From Amorphophallus konjac (Eukaryota; Streptophyta; Magnoliopsida; Alismatales; Araceae): DNA of 64,000 nucleotides. The stretch covers positions 286,674,200 through 286,738,199 of the forward strand of contig CM040125.1 of assembly GCA_022559845.1 (NCBI GenBank), read 5' to 3'. A model generated the notes under the pieces. That model had not been told where the DNA came from. It made no database searches and saw nothing but the letters and a program-made list of their open reading frames with translations. Positions 45,901 through 57,850 of this stretch are shown here, in pieces. A program made the position numbers and the translations under genes. Each line of letters begins with the position of its first letter. Position 1 is the first letter of the stretch.

Positions 45901-46850
45901 CTCTCTCGGACTGATCATCATCAACCTCCTGGGTGGAGGGTCCACTCTGCTAGGAGCAGTCGAAGAAGTGGAGGCTTGTGCCGAGGACAACGCGGGTGGA
46001 CCGGCTTTCCCCTGACTAGGAGATGTCGCAGTACTGGGGCCAGCTAGTCCTCGGACAGACGGGTCCTTCGGCTGGACGGGGTGGAGGGTAATCCTTTGGC
46101 CACCATGGTCGAAGGTGCAAGTGTTCGACCTGCCATGAAGGGTGGCATCTCGGTCAAAGAGCCAAGGCTTACCAAGGATGATACTACCCACCTCCATAGG
46201 TAGTACATCGCACCATATCGCATCATGGTATGCCTGGAACTGCAGTGGCACCAGACACCGCAGTCTGACCGGGATGAAAGTGGAATCCACCCAAGAAACT
46301 CTATAGGGTGTGGGGTGATCCACGGGCGTCAAACCAAGGCGCTTGATGGTGCCTGTGGAGATAGCGTTGATGCAGCTCCCGCTATCAATAATCACCTTGC
46401 ATGCCTTCCCTTCCAGCCTATAAAATGTATGGAATATGGTGGTGCGATGCCAGTCGTCACTCACCTGCGGCTGGGTAAGGATGCACCTGACTACACCCAA
46501 ATGTATGCCATCCCGATACTGGGTACCAGGGACGTCGACCTGCTCGCCCTCCAACAGCTCATCAAAGAATTCCTCGGCCAATTCCTGGTCCGGCTCATAA
46601 CTGACTGGCACCAACTCGGGGGTCGGGTCACAGGCCGGCGTGTCGGTAATAACAAGTGTTCCCCGGGTGGGACACTTGCTGGCAAAGTGGCCAACTCCAC
46701 CACAAGTGTAGCAACGGTCTCGTGTCCCAGTGCCCTGAGATGTTCCACCAATCATTGGCCCCTTACTCTTGTCCTCTCGATGGACTGGGGGTGTGGGAAG
46801 AAGAGGCCGAGCTGGTACGGCGGGCTGATAAGGTCGAGGGGCAGGGATGG

Positions 46851-49149
46851 TGATGCGGGACGGACACGGGAGACGACACTATTAGGTGCCACCCCCGGAC
46901 TCTAAATGAAGACGCGACCAACAGCACACACCAGGGAGACACTAAGCCCGACACTACGAGCTCCTAGTGGCGAAACGTCGCTAACAGAAGTGGAAGCTCA
47001 CTCGTCGTCCCAAGCGAGGGAAAGAGCGGACCGTGCGCGGTTAAGGAACCGGCGGAGGTCAAGGGTAGTCCGACTCAACTTCCGGACTAGGATCGAGTCA
47101 CGGGACGGGTCACTCTCACTCTCACAGCGGTGACATGGACACACGGGCTAGTACCTACACTCTCGGCAGCGGCCTAAGACCGTATACTAGCTAAGCAATG
47201 TAACGCCAAGAAGTTCGGACTATTACCTCCACGCACCCGGCGTGACGAAGATAACCTCGGCCAATCACGGACCCCCGGTTAACACAATTTTACAGCAGTA
47301 CAATAATTTGACCTACTCCATGCAGGGAGGTAAAAGGTCACATGCGGGGCCCGGGAATCACGCGAATTGGGTTGACGGGCAGCATCTTGATGTCGCCCGG
47401 CGGTGCCGAACTCCGCGTTTTCGTGCTTTCCGAACGGCGGGTTCTGCGGGCCCACGGGGCCCACGGATGACGCTGTCCTCCGGATCTGCGGGGGTGCGAC
47501 CCACTATAATGGGGACCCCTGGTGGCGCGCCTCCACGGACGGCGGTCGGCCGGGAACACCGATCGGGGGTCGATCGGTCCCGATCTCCAAGCTTTGAAGT
47601 TGCTGTCCACGAGCTGAGGTTGCTGTTTTAGCAGCGCGCGCTCCGGGGAAAACGGCCGCTGCGATCAGCCCCGTCGTCGGAATGTGATGAAACCAGCGCC
47701 GTTGGAAATAGGATTCAAAATACTTCAACCTAGGGCTAGTGGAATCTTCTGAACCTCTGCGGACCTAGGCTTTAACTATTTTTCAATCCTCTGTTGCACA
47801 GCTCCTGAAATATCAGATCAGCATATGAGTTTCCTGTAAATGGCCATTGACCGCCTACTTGCCATTGGAAGCAGGCTTAGAGCTCTTCTTAAAAGGTGTA
47901 GGGAATCAAACTAAGAAAGTGGGACAATTTTTTAAATTGGATTTGGAGGTGGTGGCGATTTTATATTATTTGTGGAGTAACTAGTGGTCGGATCTGGGAA
48001 CATGTGGACAGAACTGTAGATGGGACTGAGAATGATTTTTAGAAAATATGAAATGGGCGAACCAGAAATTTAGAAAAATTTGAGATGAAGGGGTGGATGG
48101 AAGGAAACTCCAGTAAAATTTATGGGACTAACAGAAATCAAAAGACGGACCTAAAACATGAAACACAGGGCGGATATGAATCTGGACAGAACTCTGGCAG
48201 AACTGAAATAGAAGGGTGGACAAAAATCAAAAATTATGAAACGGGATCTGAATGACAAACCAAAATTTATGGGATATCCTTGACACCTCTGGAACCTCCA
48301 GTAAAATTCTCAGATCTATCTGAGCTCGTGGCTGAGACAAAAATTTCGTGGAAGGTGCTGTGATACTGCACGGGCAGAACTCCGATGAAGACGATGGCGG
48401 TGCGGTGGCGGCTCGTGGCGGTGGCGGCGATCGTCGGAACTGATAAATGAGGCTTCACACCTCAGAATGGAAGCCTTCACAGCATCCAAGGGGGAGAGGG
48501 AGGGGAGAGGAGGGGGGCGCACCAGCCCTTTACTCTTGAATTTGTGTGAATCAAATGGCATTAATTCAAGTAAAATGGAAAATACAAGTTTAAATACCTT
48601 ACATCTCACATCCATCCACAACCATTGGATCTAGGGGATAGGAATGAAGGGCTGGGATGGCATGTGACACACACACACAAAAATAATAAAAAACTAAGGG
48701 GAGGGGGGCGGCCCTTGGACTAGATGTAGAATGTGGACTTGGTAGGTGGGGGTAGGTGGCCTCCTTGGACTTTTCAAGTCCATTGTCCCCCATGTGTCCA
48801 ATTCCCATTCAAACTTCTAGATGCTCCCATGTGGCATGTTGACTGGCCCCACGTGGGACCCTAGGCTGAGGTGGCCCAATGGGGTGGGGCCTGTGGGGCC
48901 CGTGGGGCCCACGGGGTCGGAATTGCACATAGGCCCTTATTACAATCAAACTTACATACCGAATAAAATGAAACAAACACACATTATACAAAAATAATGT
49001 CTAACTAAATATGATAAACGGGAGACTCAAGGGGGAGTCTCCAGGCCATCTCCGAGCCAGAAGGAAGCCGCTGTCGCTCGGGTGGTGCTCCGCGTACGGT
49101 ATCGGGGCTCGCTGACTCGTGCCGATCGAGTGCTCTGTTGTCCGCACCA
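46851..49149 (-). mobile_element. E5: solo gypsy LTR inside E3 gag
   Basis: It starts TGATGCGGGACGGACACGGG and ends TTGTCCGCACCA, with a perfect duplication GATGG at 46846-46850 and 49150-49154. No primer site, polypurine tract or body is present. Long blocks match the E2 LTRs (for example GGGAATCACGCGAATTGGGT), but other parts differ strongly, so it is an older or sister copy of that family. Insert plus duplication is 2,304 bp, a multiple of three. Confidence 0.93.
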
Positions 49150-49524
49150 GATGGGTGCTTGCGGGCGAGGGGGAGGGTCCCTCGGAGGGAAAGTGCGGAG
49201 CCTAGGAGCAGTGGGGTCCTGCCGAGGGGGTTCCGGGGCATGGGCCACCGGAAACCGGCTATAGGAGGTAGGTGTGGTACGAGGGTCGTTCCCACGCTGA
49301 TAAGTGAACCTCGGGCGCTGGACGGGAGCGAACTCCGCCTCAAACTGCTCCAACTCTAGAGCAACCTGGTATGCATCTTCCAAGGTGGTAACATTGCGGC
49401 GAAATAATTCATATTGGTAGTGGGGCCGCAAACCACAACGGAAGCGCGATACAGGCATGGTGCTCTCCTCCGTAACGCCACATCGCAAAAAGTACTCGTC
49501 AAACTCCGCGATGTAGTTTGACAC
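49027..49524 (-). pseudogene. Chimeric ORF: E3 gag fused to E5 LTR-coded tail
   Basis: The E3 gag frame (FDEYFLRCGVTEESTMPVSR) crosses into the E5 solo LTR at 49149 and continues to a stop at 49027. The LTR part codes RTRSTTRATAASFWLGD, the same tail found at the pol ends of E2 and E3. The join is an accident of insertion in frame. It is 165 residues long and has no expected function. Confidence 0.7.
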
Positions 49525-50563
49525 GGATCGGTCCCCTTGGGTGAGACTCTGCCACCTATCAATAAGTTGCTAACGGTACGTGGCAGGAAGATACTTACGC
49601 CTAAGCTTGTCCTTCATCTTATCCCAAGAACCTACCTGGGGCTCATGACGCTGAAAGAGTAAACTCTCTACATTGCTCCAGTAAGTCTGTGCTTGCCCTA
49701 ACAACTTCATCTTGGCATACCTGACCCTCCGGTGGTCCGTCATCTCGAACCACTCAAAGTACCGGTCCATGCTGGCCTCCCAATCAAGATAGATCTTGGG
49801 TTTCAAAGGTTTGGACCCATCAAACGTGGGAGGGTCTGCACGGACGGTCCTGAGGATCCGTTCGTCCTCATCATCCCTGTGTGGTCGGTGACCATGCCGG
49901 CGCCGGCCATTTCCCTCGTAATCGTTGTCGGACTCGTAGTCCTCAAAATGGGGGGCACGTTGCCGTTGCTCCTCAGCTCGAGGTGGTGCGAGCTGGGCAA
50001 CAGGCGCGGGCTGGGCACCATGTGCCTGAGGGGCCGGGAGAATGCCTGGTAGGTCTCGGCGAGGGGTTCTCTCCACACTCTCTAACCTTCCAACCAGTCC
50101 TTGGACAGATCGGTCAGAAGCCTAGGCGCGGTCCTCCATGGCTTTGAATCGGCTCTCCATACGCTCGGTATGCTCCCTAAGAGTTTGCTCGGACCTATCC
50201 ATGCGCTCCATGAGTAGAGCTATCATGTCCTCCAGGGAATGGCCTCCTGGGTTGGCACCTCGGTGTTCACCCATAGTGTTAGGGCGATGGTACTGGGCAC
50301 CTCCACGGGTGGGCATGCAATGAGATGTAAAGAGAGCTAAGGGTGACTCACTAGACCTATATGGATGGACCGATGCAAGTTGAGGAACCTAGACTTAAAT
50401 TGATATCCGGTACTTGGCGGAGTCCGGGGATCCGAAGATCCTCTCACGCGAGTGAATCACCTCCCCGATAGGCGTAACCTAACGGTCCGACAACACCTTT
50501 TTATATATCGAATATTGGGATGCAACGCAAGACCTTGGACCAGAATACCCTAGACTCAAACCG

Positions 50564-50575
50564 GCTCTGATACCA
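50564..50575 (-). other. E3 primer binding site
   Basis: Plus view GCTCTGATACCA, three bases from the 5' LTR. The 50317-50563 stretch is leader without a gene. Confidence 0.92.
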
Positions 50576-50578
50576 ATT

Positions 50579-52743
50579 TGATGCGGGACGACTACGAGAC
50601 TCGACGTGGACGAGTTGCGACCTTGGACTCTATAGGACGACGCGACGGGTTTGATGACACGACCAGCAACAACGATACAATGCGGTACCTAAAAAGCTCC
50701 AGAAGAGGCGATGTACCCCAAACAAGAAGTGCTAACTCGCGGTTGTCCCCATCGAGAAAAGCGCGACGATCTGCACGGTTGAGTAACCGGCTTTGAGTCT
50801 CGGGTGGTCAGCTTACTCTCACGCTCGGAACGAGTCGTGGGACGGGTCTCGCACTCACAACTCACAGTGGTGATGTATCGCGAGCTAGTTAGGAAAGTAA
50901 CCTACTCACATGCAGCGGCATCTAGAATGCATACTAGCTAAGCAAATACGACAAAAGGGGGTGGCGAGTGTACCTCCACGCTCGGGGCGTGGGGAAGACT
51001 TCCCGGCCGAGATCCAGAACTCCCGATACAGAAATAATTAATAATTACAGAAATAATGCTAAGCCCACTCCACGTAGGGAGGTAACAGGTGACACGTGAG
51101 ATCCGGGAGCACCAATCTCGGGTTGGCGGGCAGCAATCGATGGCGCTCGGGCAGACGCGGTCGGTCGATTCAGCTCCGTTCACTCGGGCCCACCGAATGG
51201 TACGTGCGACCCACTGCTGGTACGGTGGCGTCCGGGGTGGCTCTTGTCTGCAGTGACTGACGGGGACGCTCCTGGAGTGTCCCGGGTCGATCCCCGGGAG
51301 CGGCGGTCGCCGGAGTGGAGGCGGGTGATTTCTTTGGAATTATCTCCCAATGCTGTCCCGCAACTGTGTTTATGTCTAGATCTGCGCGCTCCGATGAGAT
51401 CGGCTGGTACGCTCAACTCCGACGTCGGATCGGAACACAAAAGGTACCGTTGGAAAGAGGACTTGAAATCCTACAACATATTGGAATTACAGACTCGTCC
51501 AACGATTGGATTGAAAATGGGAGCGACTAAAAACTGACTGAGCATACTGTCCCGAAATAAAGAACAGTCAGGACAGAACCTAACCTCCCTGATCAAGGGC
51601 TTTGACCAAAGATCAAATGGGTGAATTAGGACCATATATTTTTATGGTGGGTAGAGGGGAGGGTGATGGAGATGCACATAGCTCATTTGTGAGATTTGGT
51701 CAACAGTTGATAGGTGAGAAAAATCGGCTACTAAGATCTATCCGGCAGACCTGCACACAGGCAGATTTTGGGGAAGATGAACAGGTGGATCCAAAATGGG
51801 GCAAACGGGCTCTGATCGACCTAAACATTGAACTGGAAATGTCCTCTGATGGGGGGAGCCTACCCTCAAAGTTTCGCGATGATCCAACGGCCGGATCTTC
51901 TGTACCAGTTCTTTCACCGAGCTGCTATCATGAAACTCCGAGTTTGGTGTAGCAGGATGAAGACCGGCTCGTTGAGACTGAACGGCGGCGGCGGCGATGG
52001 TGAACGTTCACAGAAGATAGAGGAAGAAGAGAAGTAGAAGAAATATGAGGGAGATAGAGGATTTGGGATCAGATCTAGAGAGAGTTGGGGGTAGGAGGAG
52101 AAAGAACACCAAGAACACTCAAGAGGGAGAGGGGAGTGCACACCAATCAATATTCTCTTCAATTTTCTCATTAGTTTCACACAAAATATAATGAGAGACT
52201 ATAAGTATTCAAACCCTAGATCTAGACCCAAGGACATCCACTAATACCAAAGGACATCCACTAACATCAAAGGACATCCACTAACTCCAAAGGACATACA
52301 CTAACATTGGTCAAGGGTAGGTGGGAGACAAGCATGGGGGACAAGGAGGGGGCATCCTCTACCTTTGTCTCCTTGGTCTAATGGTCCAAGTCTTCTAGAA
52401 ACCCATCTTGGGCCTTGAACCAACCTTTTAGGCCCACATGTGTAGAAGCCCACAAGGGAGAGAGAGGCCTGATAGGGCTCCTAAAAGTTTGGAGGCCCAA
52501 TTTAGAAATTGGGCTCCTTACATGAAGTGTAACCCATTTTATAACCTTGACCCATTACACTCATAAATACTCAAAATAAATACACACCAATACACTAAAC
52601 ATAAAGAAAGTATCAACACTCAGGGGGGGGACTCCATACTATCGCCTAGCCACAACGATGTCGATGTCGACCGAGTTGTGCTGCGGGTCCGATACCGACG
52701 GCTCGCTGGGTCGGGCCGTACTCGTGCTCTGGTGTCCTCACCA
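50579..52743 (-). repeat. E3 5' LTR
   Basis: Intact sibling of the split 3' LTR; starts TGATGCGGGACGACTACGAG and ends GTGTCCTCACCA, followed by TACAA. Confidence 0.95.
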
Positions 52744-52748
52744 TACAA

Positions 52749-53200
52749 TCTTCACCGTCTGCAAACTGGATCTCACCCTGCATGCGTGCCTGCTCTTGCG
52801 GTGATCATGCTATGAGAGGGGGAGCCTACTGCCAGAGGATCTCGCCGGAGCCTACTGCCAGAGGATCTCGCCATGTTCCCAAGGCTATCTTGCCATGTTC
52901 CCCAGGCTCGCCGGCTCCTCATGCCTAGATCTTGCCCTGCCATAGTCTGTGGCATGGATCTTGCCAGCTCCCGATGTCTGCCATCTGCATGCGTCCTGCT
53001 CCCGTGTTCATTTGCAGCATGAGGGGCCGTGTTGTTCAAACATGAGGGCTTGCCATGTTGCCATGCAGAATATGCATAGCCACTTGCCCATGATCCTGAT
53101 GTTGCTGCCATGCATGCATTCATACTAAAAGAGCTGCCAGGGGTAGCTTGTTGCATGAGAGGGGCGGTGCTTGCATGGCCACTGGCCATCGTGAGGGAGC
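52749..53200. repeat. CATG/TGCC-rich non-coding host segment
   Basis: It continues the host sequence interrupted by E3. It is rich in TTGCCATG and GCATG words. A perfect 26-bp tandem duplication lies at 52821-52846 and 52847-52872 (starts GGAGCCTACTGCC). The reverse-strand open frame here is low complexity and not supported as a gene. Confidence 0.6.
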
Positions 53201-54720
53201 TTGATTGCCACTGTTCACAAGGTTGGCAAAGGTATGTAAAAAAATATATGAAGGCCCTTCAAGTTTAATCAATGAAAGATATGCTTTATCAAGTGCCCCC
53301 CAATTTGTTTATTCCACAAATGAATTTAGGGAAACCAAATTTGGACAAAATTCGAATGATGCAATATTCTTATTTAAAAATGCCACAAATCTCGATAATT
53401 CTAGAAGATTTTCTATTTAGTGCGAGACCGAGATTATCATGTAAAATTGCATAATTATCTTCATTAAAGCCCAAGAACTATGTGTGTGATGTGAATAACA
53501 ATAGATAATTAAGCACTTATCACACCCCGAACTTACTCATTGCTAGTACCTTAGCAATGTAAACAAATTAAGATTAGGGACCAACAGGAGTTTGAAAGAT
53601 TTCATGCCTCCACTCAAGATTCCTCCTTCACAGAATCAACTACGGATTAGGAATTTGGAATTATTAAAGTGTACTAGCCAAAGGATTAGAACATGATGCT
53701 CTTAATTCTCTTAGAATACTCCTAAAGTCTCAAAGCACTTGTGCTCATGAAATCTAAATCCATAATTTGGACAATTGCATCCTCCAAATTGCCATCTTAG
53801 CTCGGTGTCTTTCAACTCTACCTCCTAGATTAGAGCTTTGATCACAATAGCCTTCACTTTTTTTCTTCTTTTTTTAACACATGGTGCTGTATAACCCTTC
53901 ACCATTTGACGTGAACCTCAACTCTTGTGTTAGGAGAAGCATGCTTGGTTACTAAGATCGGGGACATTTTCTATGGTTTTTTTTCAAACACATGGTGCTG
54001 CACAACCCTTTACCGTTTGACGCGAACCTCGACTCTTGTCTTAGGAGAAGCAGGCCCGTTTACTAAGATCAGGGGTATTTTCCATGGTTTTTTTTCAGAT
54101 CTTATTATTCTCTAGGGAGGGCAGAGTATCAGACACCAAACCAAATGATAGAAGGCTTGTCCTTCCTGTTTCATTAGTGTGCAAGTGATTTTTTTTTATG
54201 CTAAGAGACCTTAGAAGATTCTAAACTAACTCCCATGACTAAACACAAAAAATCATTCCATCATCCTTCTCCATAGTTTTCTCTATTCTAGAGTCTTCTT
54301 TTATGACGACATGAATCATGAAAACTCAGTTGAGGCATTTTTGTTTTGTTTTTTTATTTTTTATTTTATTTTTTATTTAAACACATGAGGCAACAATTTG
54401 TGTGAGATTTTTACAAGGTAGCAGGTTGCATGAGATTTTTACAATGATTACTTTTACCTCCCAACTTAAATGACATCGTCTCTGATGGCATGAACAATAT
54501 ACGAACAGGACAATGCATACATGAATGTTTGGGAAGGAAAGGTACAACCTGGGGTGCGCAGACGAGGCTATTTTGGCCAGCAGCTTTATGGACTACTTCT
54601 TCGAGCTTCTACATACATAGATGACAATGACTTACTGGATTATTGAAGGGAAAATGGTTAGGTTGCCTCCTAATAAGCGCTAAGTTTAACGTCTTCAGCC
54701 AGACGACTTTCTTGCATTTA
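53201..54720 (-). other. Probable 3' non-coding region of Athila/Tat-like relic
   Basis: AT-rich sequence without coding potential lies downstream of the pol relic. It includes TTATCACACCCCGAACTTAC at 53517, a motif I associate with this lineage's non-coding regions, and a 111-bp tandem duplication at 53876-54096. Confidence 0.5.
53876..54096. repeat. 111-bp tandem duplication
   Basis: Two units, 53876-53986 and 53987-54096, each begin AACACATGGTGCTG and end in GGTTTTTTTTC. About ten differences are visible, so it is older than the 87-bp duplication. Confidence 0.9.
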
Positions 54721-56896
54721 TCATGGGTCACTTAGTGGGATTGATTCCTTTGATGAAAGTTGTGTGTTTTCCAAGTCGGGTTTGAGACGCTGACCATTGA
54801 TAGTGAAATTTTGACCATTTTTAGGATCTAGGATTTTGACAGCACCATGATCAAAGACTTTAAGCACAACAAATGGTCCGTCCCATCTAGACTTCAATTA
54901 TCCAGGGAATAAACGCAGCCTTGAATTAAAGAGCCAAACTTTTTAATTGGGTTGAAAGGATTTTCTGGCAATGTGTTTATCGTGGAAAGCTTTGGTCTTG
55001 GCTTTATAAATCTTGGCATTTTCATAGGCTTCATTCCTCAACTCCTCCAACTCATTTAATTGTAGGGCCCTATAAGATCCAGCTTGGGCCAAGTCAAAAT
55101 TGAATTGCTTAATAGCCCAATAGGCCCTATACTCAAGCTCAACGGGTAGGTGACAAGCTTTTCCAAAGATCAACCTATAGGGGGACATGCCAATGGGGGT
55201 TTTGTATGCTGTCCGATAGGCCCAAAGAGTGTCATCCAATCTCTCAGACCAATCCTTCCTATCGGACCTAACAGATTTTTGAAGGATGTTTTTGATTTCC
55301 CGGTTAGATATCTCCACTTGGCCACTTGTTTGGGGATGGTGGGGGGTGGCAATCTTATGAGTGATCCCATGTTTCCTGAGGGGGGCTCAGAATTGGGCAT
55401 GAGTGAAATGAGAATCCCCATCACTAATGATGGCCCTAGGACAACCAAACCTTGAAAATATATTCTTTCAAACAAACTTCATGACAACCTTATGATCATT
55501 GGTCTGGGTGGCGATGGATTCAATCCACTTAGATACATAGTCAACTGCCACCAGAATGTACTCATGTCCGAATGATAGTGGAAAGAGCCCCATAAACTCA
55601 AGTCCCCAAACATCGAAGATTTTAACCACTAGAATGGGGTTGAGTGACATCATATCTCATTTGCTCATGTTTCCCATGGCTTGACACCTAAGACAAGTTT
55701 TGCTAAGATCATAGGCATCTTTGAAGAGAGTGGGCCAGAAGAATCCACTTTGCAATACTTTCATAGCCGTTTTCTTTCCCGCGAAGTGTTCCCCACAAGC
55801 TAGAGTGTGACAAAAGTTTAGGATGCTTTGTTGCCCCTCCTCGGGAACACACCTTCTAATTATCTGATCTGGACCAACATGGAACAATTCGGGGTCCTCC
55901 CAAAAATAGTGTTTGGTTTTGGCAAAGAAGTGTTCCTTGTCATATTTAGACCACCCATTAGGAATTTGTCCCACAGCTAAATAGTTGACAATATCCGCAA
56001 ACCATGGGAGTTGACTATGGGTGATGGACAAGAGGTGTTCATCAGGAAATGAATCTTGCAAGGGAGCATTATCAGTTGTGAGAATCCAAGAAAGATGATC
56101 GGCAACTTTATTCTCAGAACCCTTTTTATCCCGGATCTCAAGATCAAATTCTTGGAGTAAGAGGATCCACCTAATGAGTCTAGGTTTGGCATCCTTCTTG
56201 GAGAATAAGTACTTGAGTGTTGAGTGATCAGAATACACAATGACTTTTGCCCCTAAAAGATATGATCAACATTTTTTGAGGATGAAGACAACAGCTAAAA
56301 ACTCATTTTCCGTGGTGGTGTAGTTAAGTTGAGCATCAGCGAGGGTGCGACTCGCATAATAGATCACCACCAGACACTTCTCAATCCTTTGGCCTAAAAT
56401 TGCCCGTATAGCATAGTTGGAGGCATCACACATGATTTCAAAGGGCAGAGACCAATTGGGAGGTTGAAGAATGGGTGCTTTGGTCAAGGCCTCTTTAAGG
56501 ATATTGAAAGCCTCTAGGCAGGCAACATCTAAATGGAATGGAGTGTCTTTGCCCAAGAGAAGAGTTAACGGGCGGGAAATTTTGGAAAAGTTACGTACGA
56601 ATCGGCGATAAAAGCCGACATGGCCAAGGAATGAACGAATTTGCCTCACAGAGGTTGGAGGAGGGAGATTAGCAATAAGATCAATCTTGGCCTTATCTAT
56701 CTCTATACCTTGTTCGGACACAATATGGCCCAAAACTATGCCCACTTGAACCATGAAGTGACTCTTCTCCCAACTAAGAACAAGATTGGTTTAAATACAT
56801 CTTGCAAGCACTTTCTTCAAAATTTTCAAGTAATTTTCAAATGAATCCCCAAACACTGAAAAATCATCCATGAAGATTTCCAAGAATTCTCCTGCC
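54721..56896 (-). pseudogene. Athila/Tat-type gypsy pol relic (RT end, RNase H, integrase)
   Basis: One frame continues over 2.2 kb with many stops and no clear frameshift. It begins inside RT at MAGEFLEIFMDDFSVFGDSF (catalytic box MDD) at the 56896 junction. It passes through RNase H ([37 protein letters not shown]) and the integrase zinc region (CLRCQAMG). The core has [23 protein letters not shown] and SDGDSHFTHAQF, then [13 protein letters not shown]. It ends with NGQRLKP, a mark of the non-chromodomain Athila/Tat lineages. Stops include 56793 region, 56266, 55654, near 55453 and 55385, 54943 and about 54901; the last stop is TGA 54721. Gag, protease and most of RT are missing beyond the junction. 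This is the oldest coding layer of the window. Confidence 0.88.
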
Positions 56897-56898
56897 AT

Positions 56899-57190
56899 CA
56901 CAACAAGAAAACTGACCTATAGCCACGAATTTTACCTACGCTTTTGAAAAACATAGGTATAAGCGACATATTCTGACGTTTTAAAATTAACGCGGGTAAA
57001 TTTCCTACATTTTATTATAGCGTAGTTATATGGTCATCTTATTCCGATGATTTTTTAATAAACGTATGAAAAAGTAATCTATTCTTATGCTTTTTTCGTA
57101 AATGTGAGACTAGGTCTTAGATATTGTTTCGCTTTTTGTTAAAACGTAGGAATAAGTCGCTTCAAATAAAAAAAAAATAAAAAACGTAGG
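56899..57190. mobile_element. CACTA-like transposon end with subterminal repeats
   Basis: The start CACAACAAGAAAACTGACC resembles the CACTACAAGAAAA terminus of CACTA elements with one change. Inside, inverted and direct copies of ACGTAGGAATAAG-like words recur (ACCTACG, CATAGGTATAAGCGAC, AACGTAGGAATAAGTCGC, AACGTAGGAAGAGG). No transposase is seen, and I did not find a matching right end. Confidence 0.5.
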
Positions 57191-57842
57191 AAGAGGGGAT
57201 ACCCCGTGTGCGCCAAAGTTAGCGCCCGATACTTTTCAATTTCTCCCCATTTTAACGTACCATTTCCCCAGAATGGTGCCTCCCCCTCCCTCCGTTCACC
57301 CTTCCCTCCCTCCGTTGGCCTCCGTGCCCGCGTCTGCCAGCGTTGGTGGTTCTCCTACCACCGTTGTCGTGCTGCCCCATGCCGGTGCTCGACACGTCGT
57401 TGCCTCCTTCCCCACGCCACCTGCTACTACAGGAGGCCCTTTGACCGCACCTTTCTTGTAATGCCCCGGGTTTTTCGGATCTGGATCCCTGGGTTTCGGA
57501 TTGTCTTTCCGTGTGTTTTGGATTTGAGTCCGATCGGGCTTCGGACTATTTTTATCGGATTGTCGGACCCTCTGGTGGTGTGCCCGTGTGTTTCCTTGGG
57601 TCCGTGGTGTTGTGAGGAGCACGCCGGTAATTTTTTGTAATTTTCGGAGCGCCTTTGTGGGTCCCGGGTTGTGTTTTGGGTTTTACACGTGTTTTCCATC
57701 TGTAGGACCTTCGGAACCCCGTACAGGGTGAACCGTTGCGTTCTCTGACGCCGGGACGTTACCATAGCGATAAGCGTGTTCCGAGGATCGCGGGGGTGTG
57801 ATTTCCTATTTTTTGGTATTTTTTAGAATTTACAGATTTTCC

Positions 57843-57850
57843 TATATAAA
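57843..57850 (+). promoter_or_regulatory. TATA box
   Basis: TATATAAA with a pyrimidine-rich leader about 30 bp downstream; likely promoter of the LTR-like unit starting at 57457. Confidence 0.55.

Larger units (their letters stand above)
42711..50316 (-). pseudogene. E3 gag-pol polyprotein, broken and split by E5
   Basis: From ATG 50316 (MPTRGGAQY) the frame encodes a gypsy gag (KIYLDWEASMDRYFEWF), then is cut by solo LTR E5 (46851-49149). It resumes with a CCHC knuckle (CYTCGGVGHFASKC), protease (VIIDSGSCINAIS), RT ([22 protein letters not shown] box), RNase H, integrase (CRICAMAK region; [10 protein letters not shown]) and chromodomain (LVRWRGRPTSDDTWIT). Stops are seen at 50122, 49570, 45622-45640, 44313, near 44050, at 43755 and elsewhere. 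Two frameshifts lie in the RT-RNase H link: about two extra bases near 44985 (after SFHG) and one lost base near 44818 (after LPDFI). The tail runs into the 3' LTR. An extra G at 42773 moves the end from a PP-stop, as in E2, to 42711. No function is expected. Confidence 0.9.
27690..52743 (-). mobile_element. E3: Ty3/gypsy chromovirus with two nested insertions
   Basis: E3 spans 25,054 bp in the window. It contains E4 (13,046 bp plus 5-bp duplication) in its 3' LTR and solo LTR E5 (2,299 bp plus 5) in its gag, leaving a native length of about 9.7 kb. LTRs: 27690-29042 plus 42094-42904, and 50579-52743, each about 2.16 kb, starting TGATGCGGGACGACTACGAG and ending GTGTCCTCACCA. It has a primer site at 50564-50575, a polypurine tract at 42905 and a perfect TACAA duplication. 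The gag-pol is related to E2 and E6 but clearly diverged, and it is broken. Confidence 0.93.

Noticed and set aside
52773..53189. 138-codon minus-strand ORF rich in Ala, Ser and Met
   Set aside because: It lies in a CATG-rich repetitive stretch containing a 26-bp duplication and is part of non-coding host sequence.
57451..57463. TTTCTTGTAATG as the right end of the CACTA-like element at 56899
   Set aside because: It resembles a CACTA right end, but the 3-bp flanks differ (CAT and CCC) and the same bases fit an LTR start TGTAATGCCCC better.
57206..57640. 144-codon plus-strand ORF in GC-rich DNA
   Set aside because: Compositionally biased (Pro, Arg, Cys, Val), crosses an apparent element boundary at 57457 and shows no domain.
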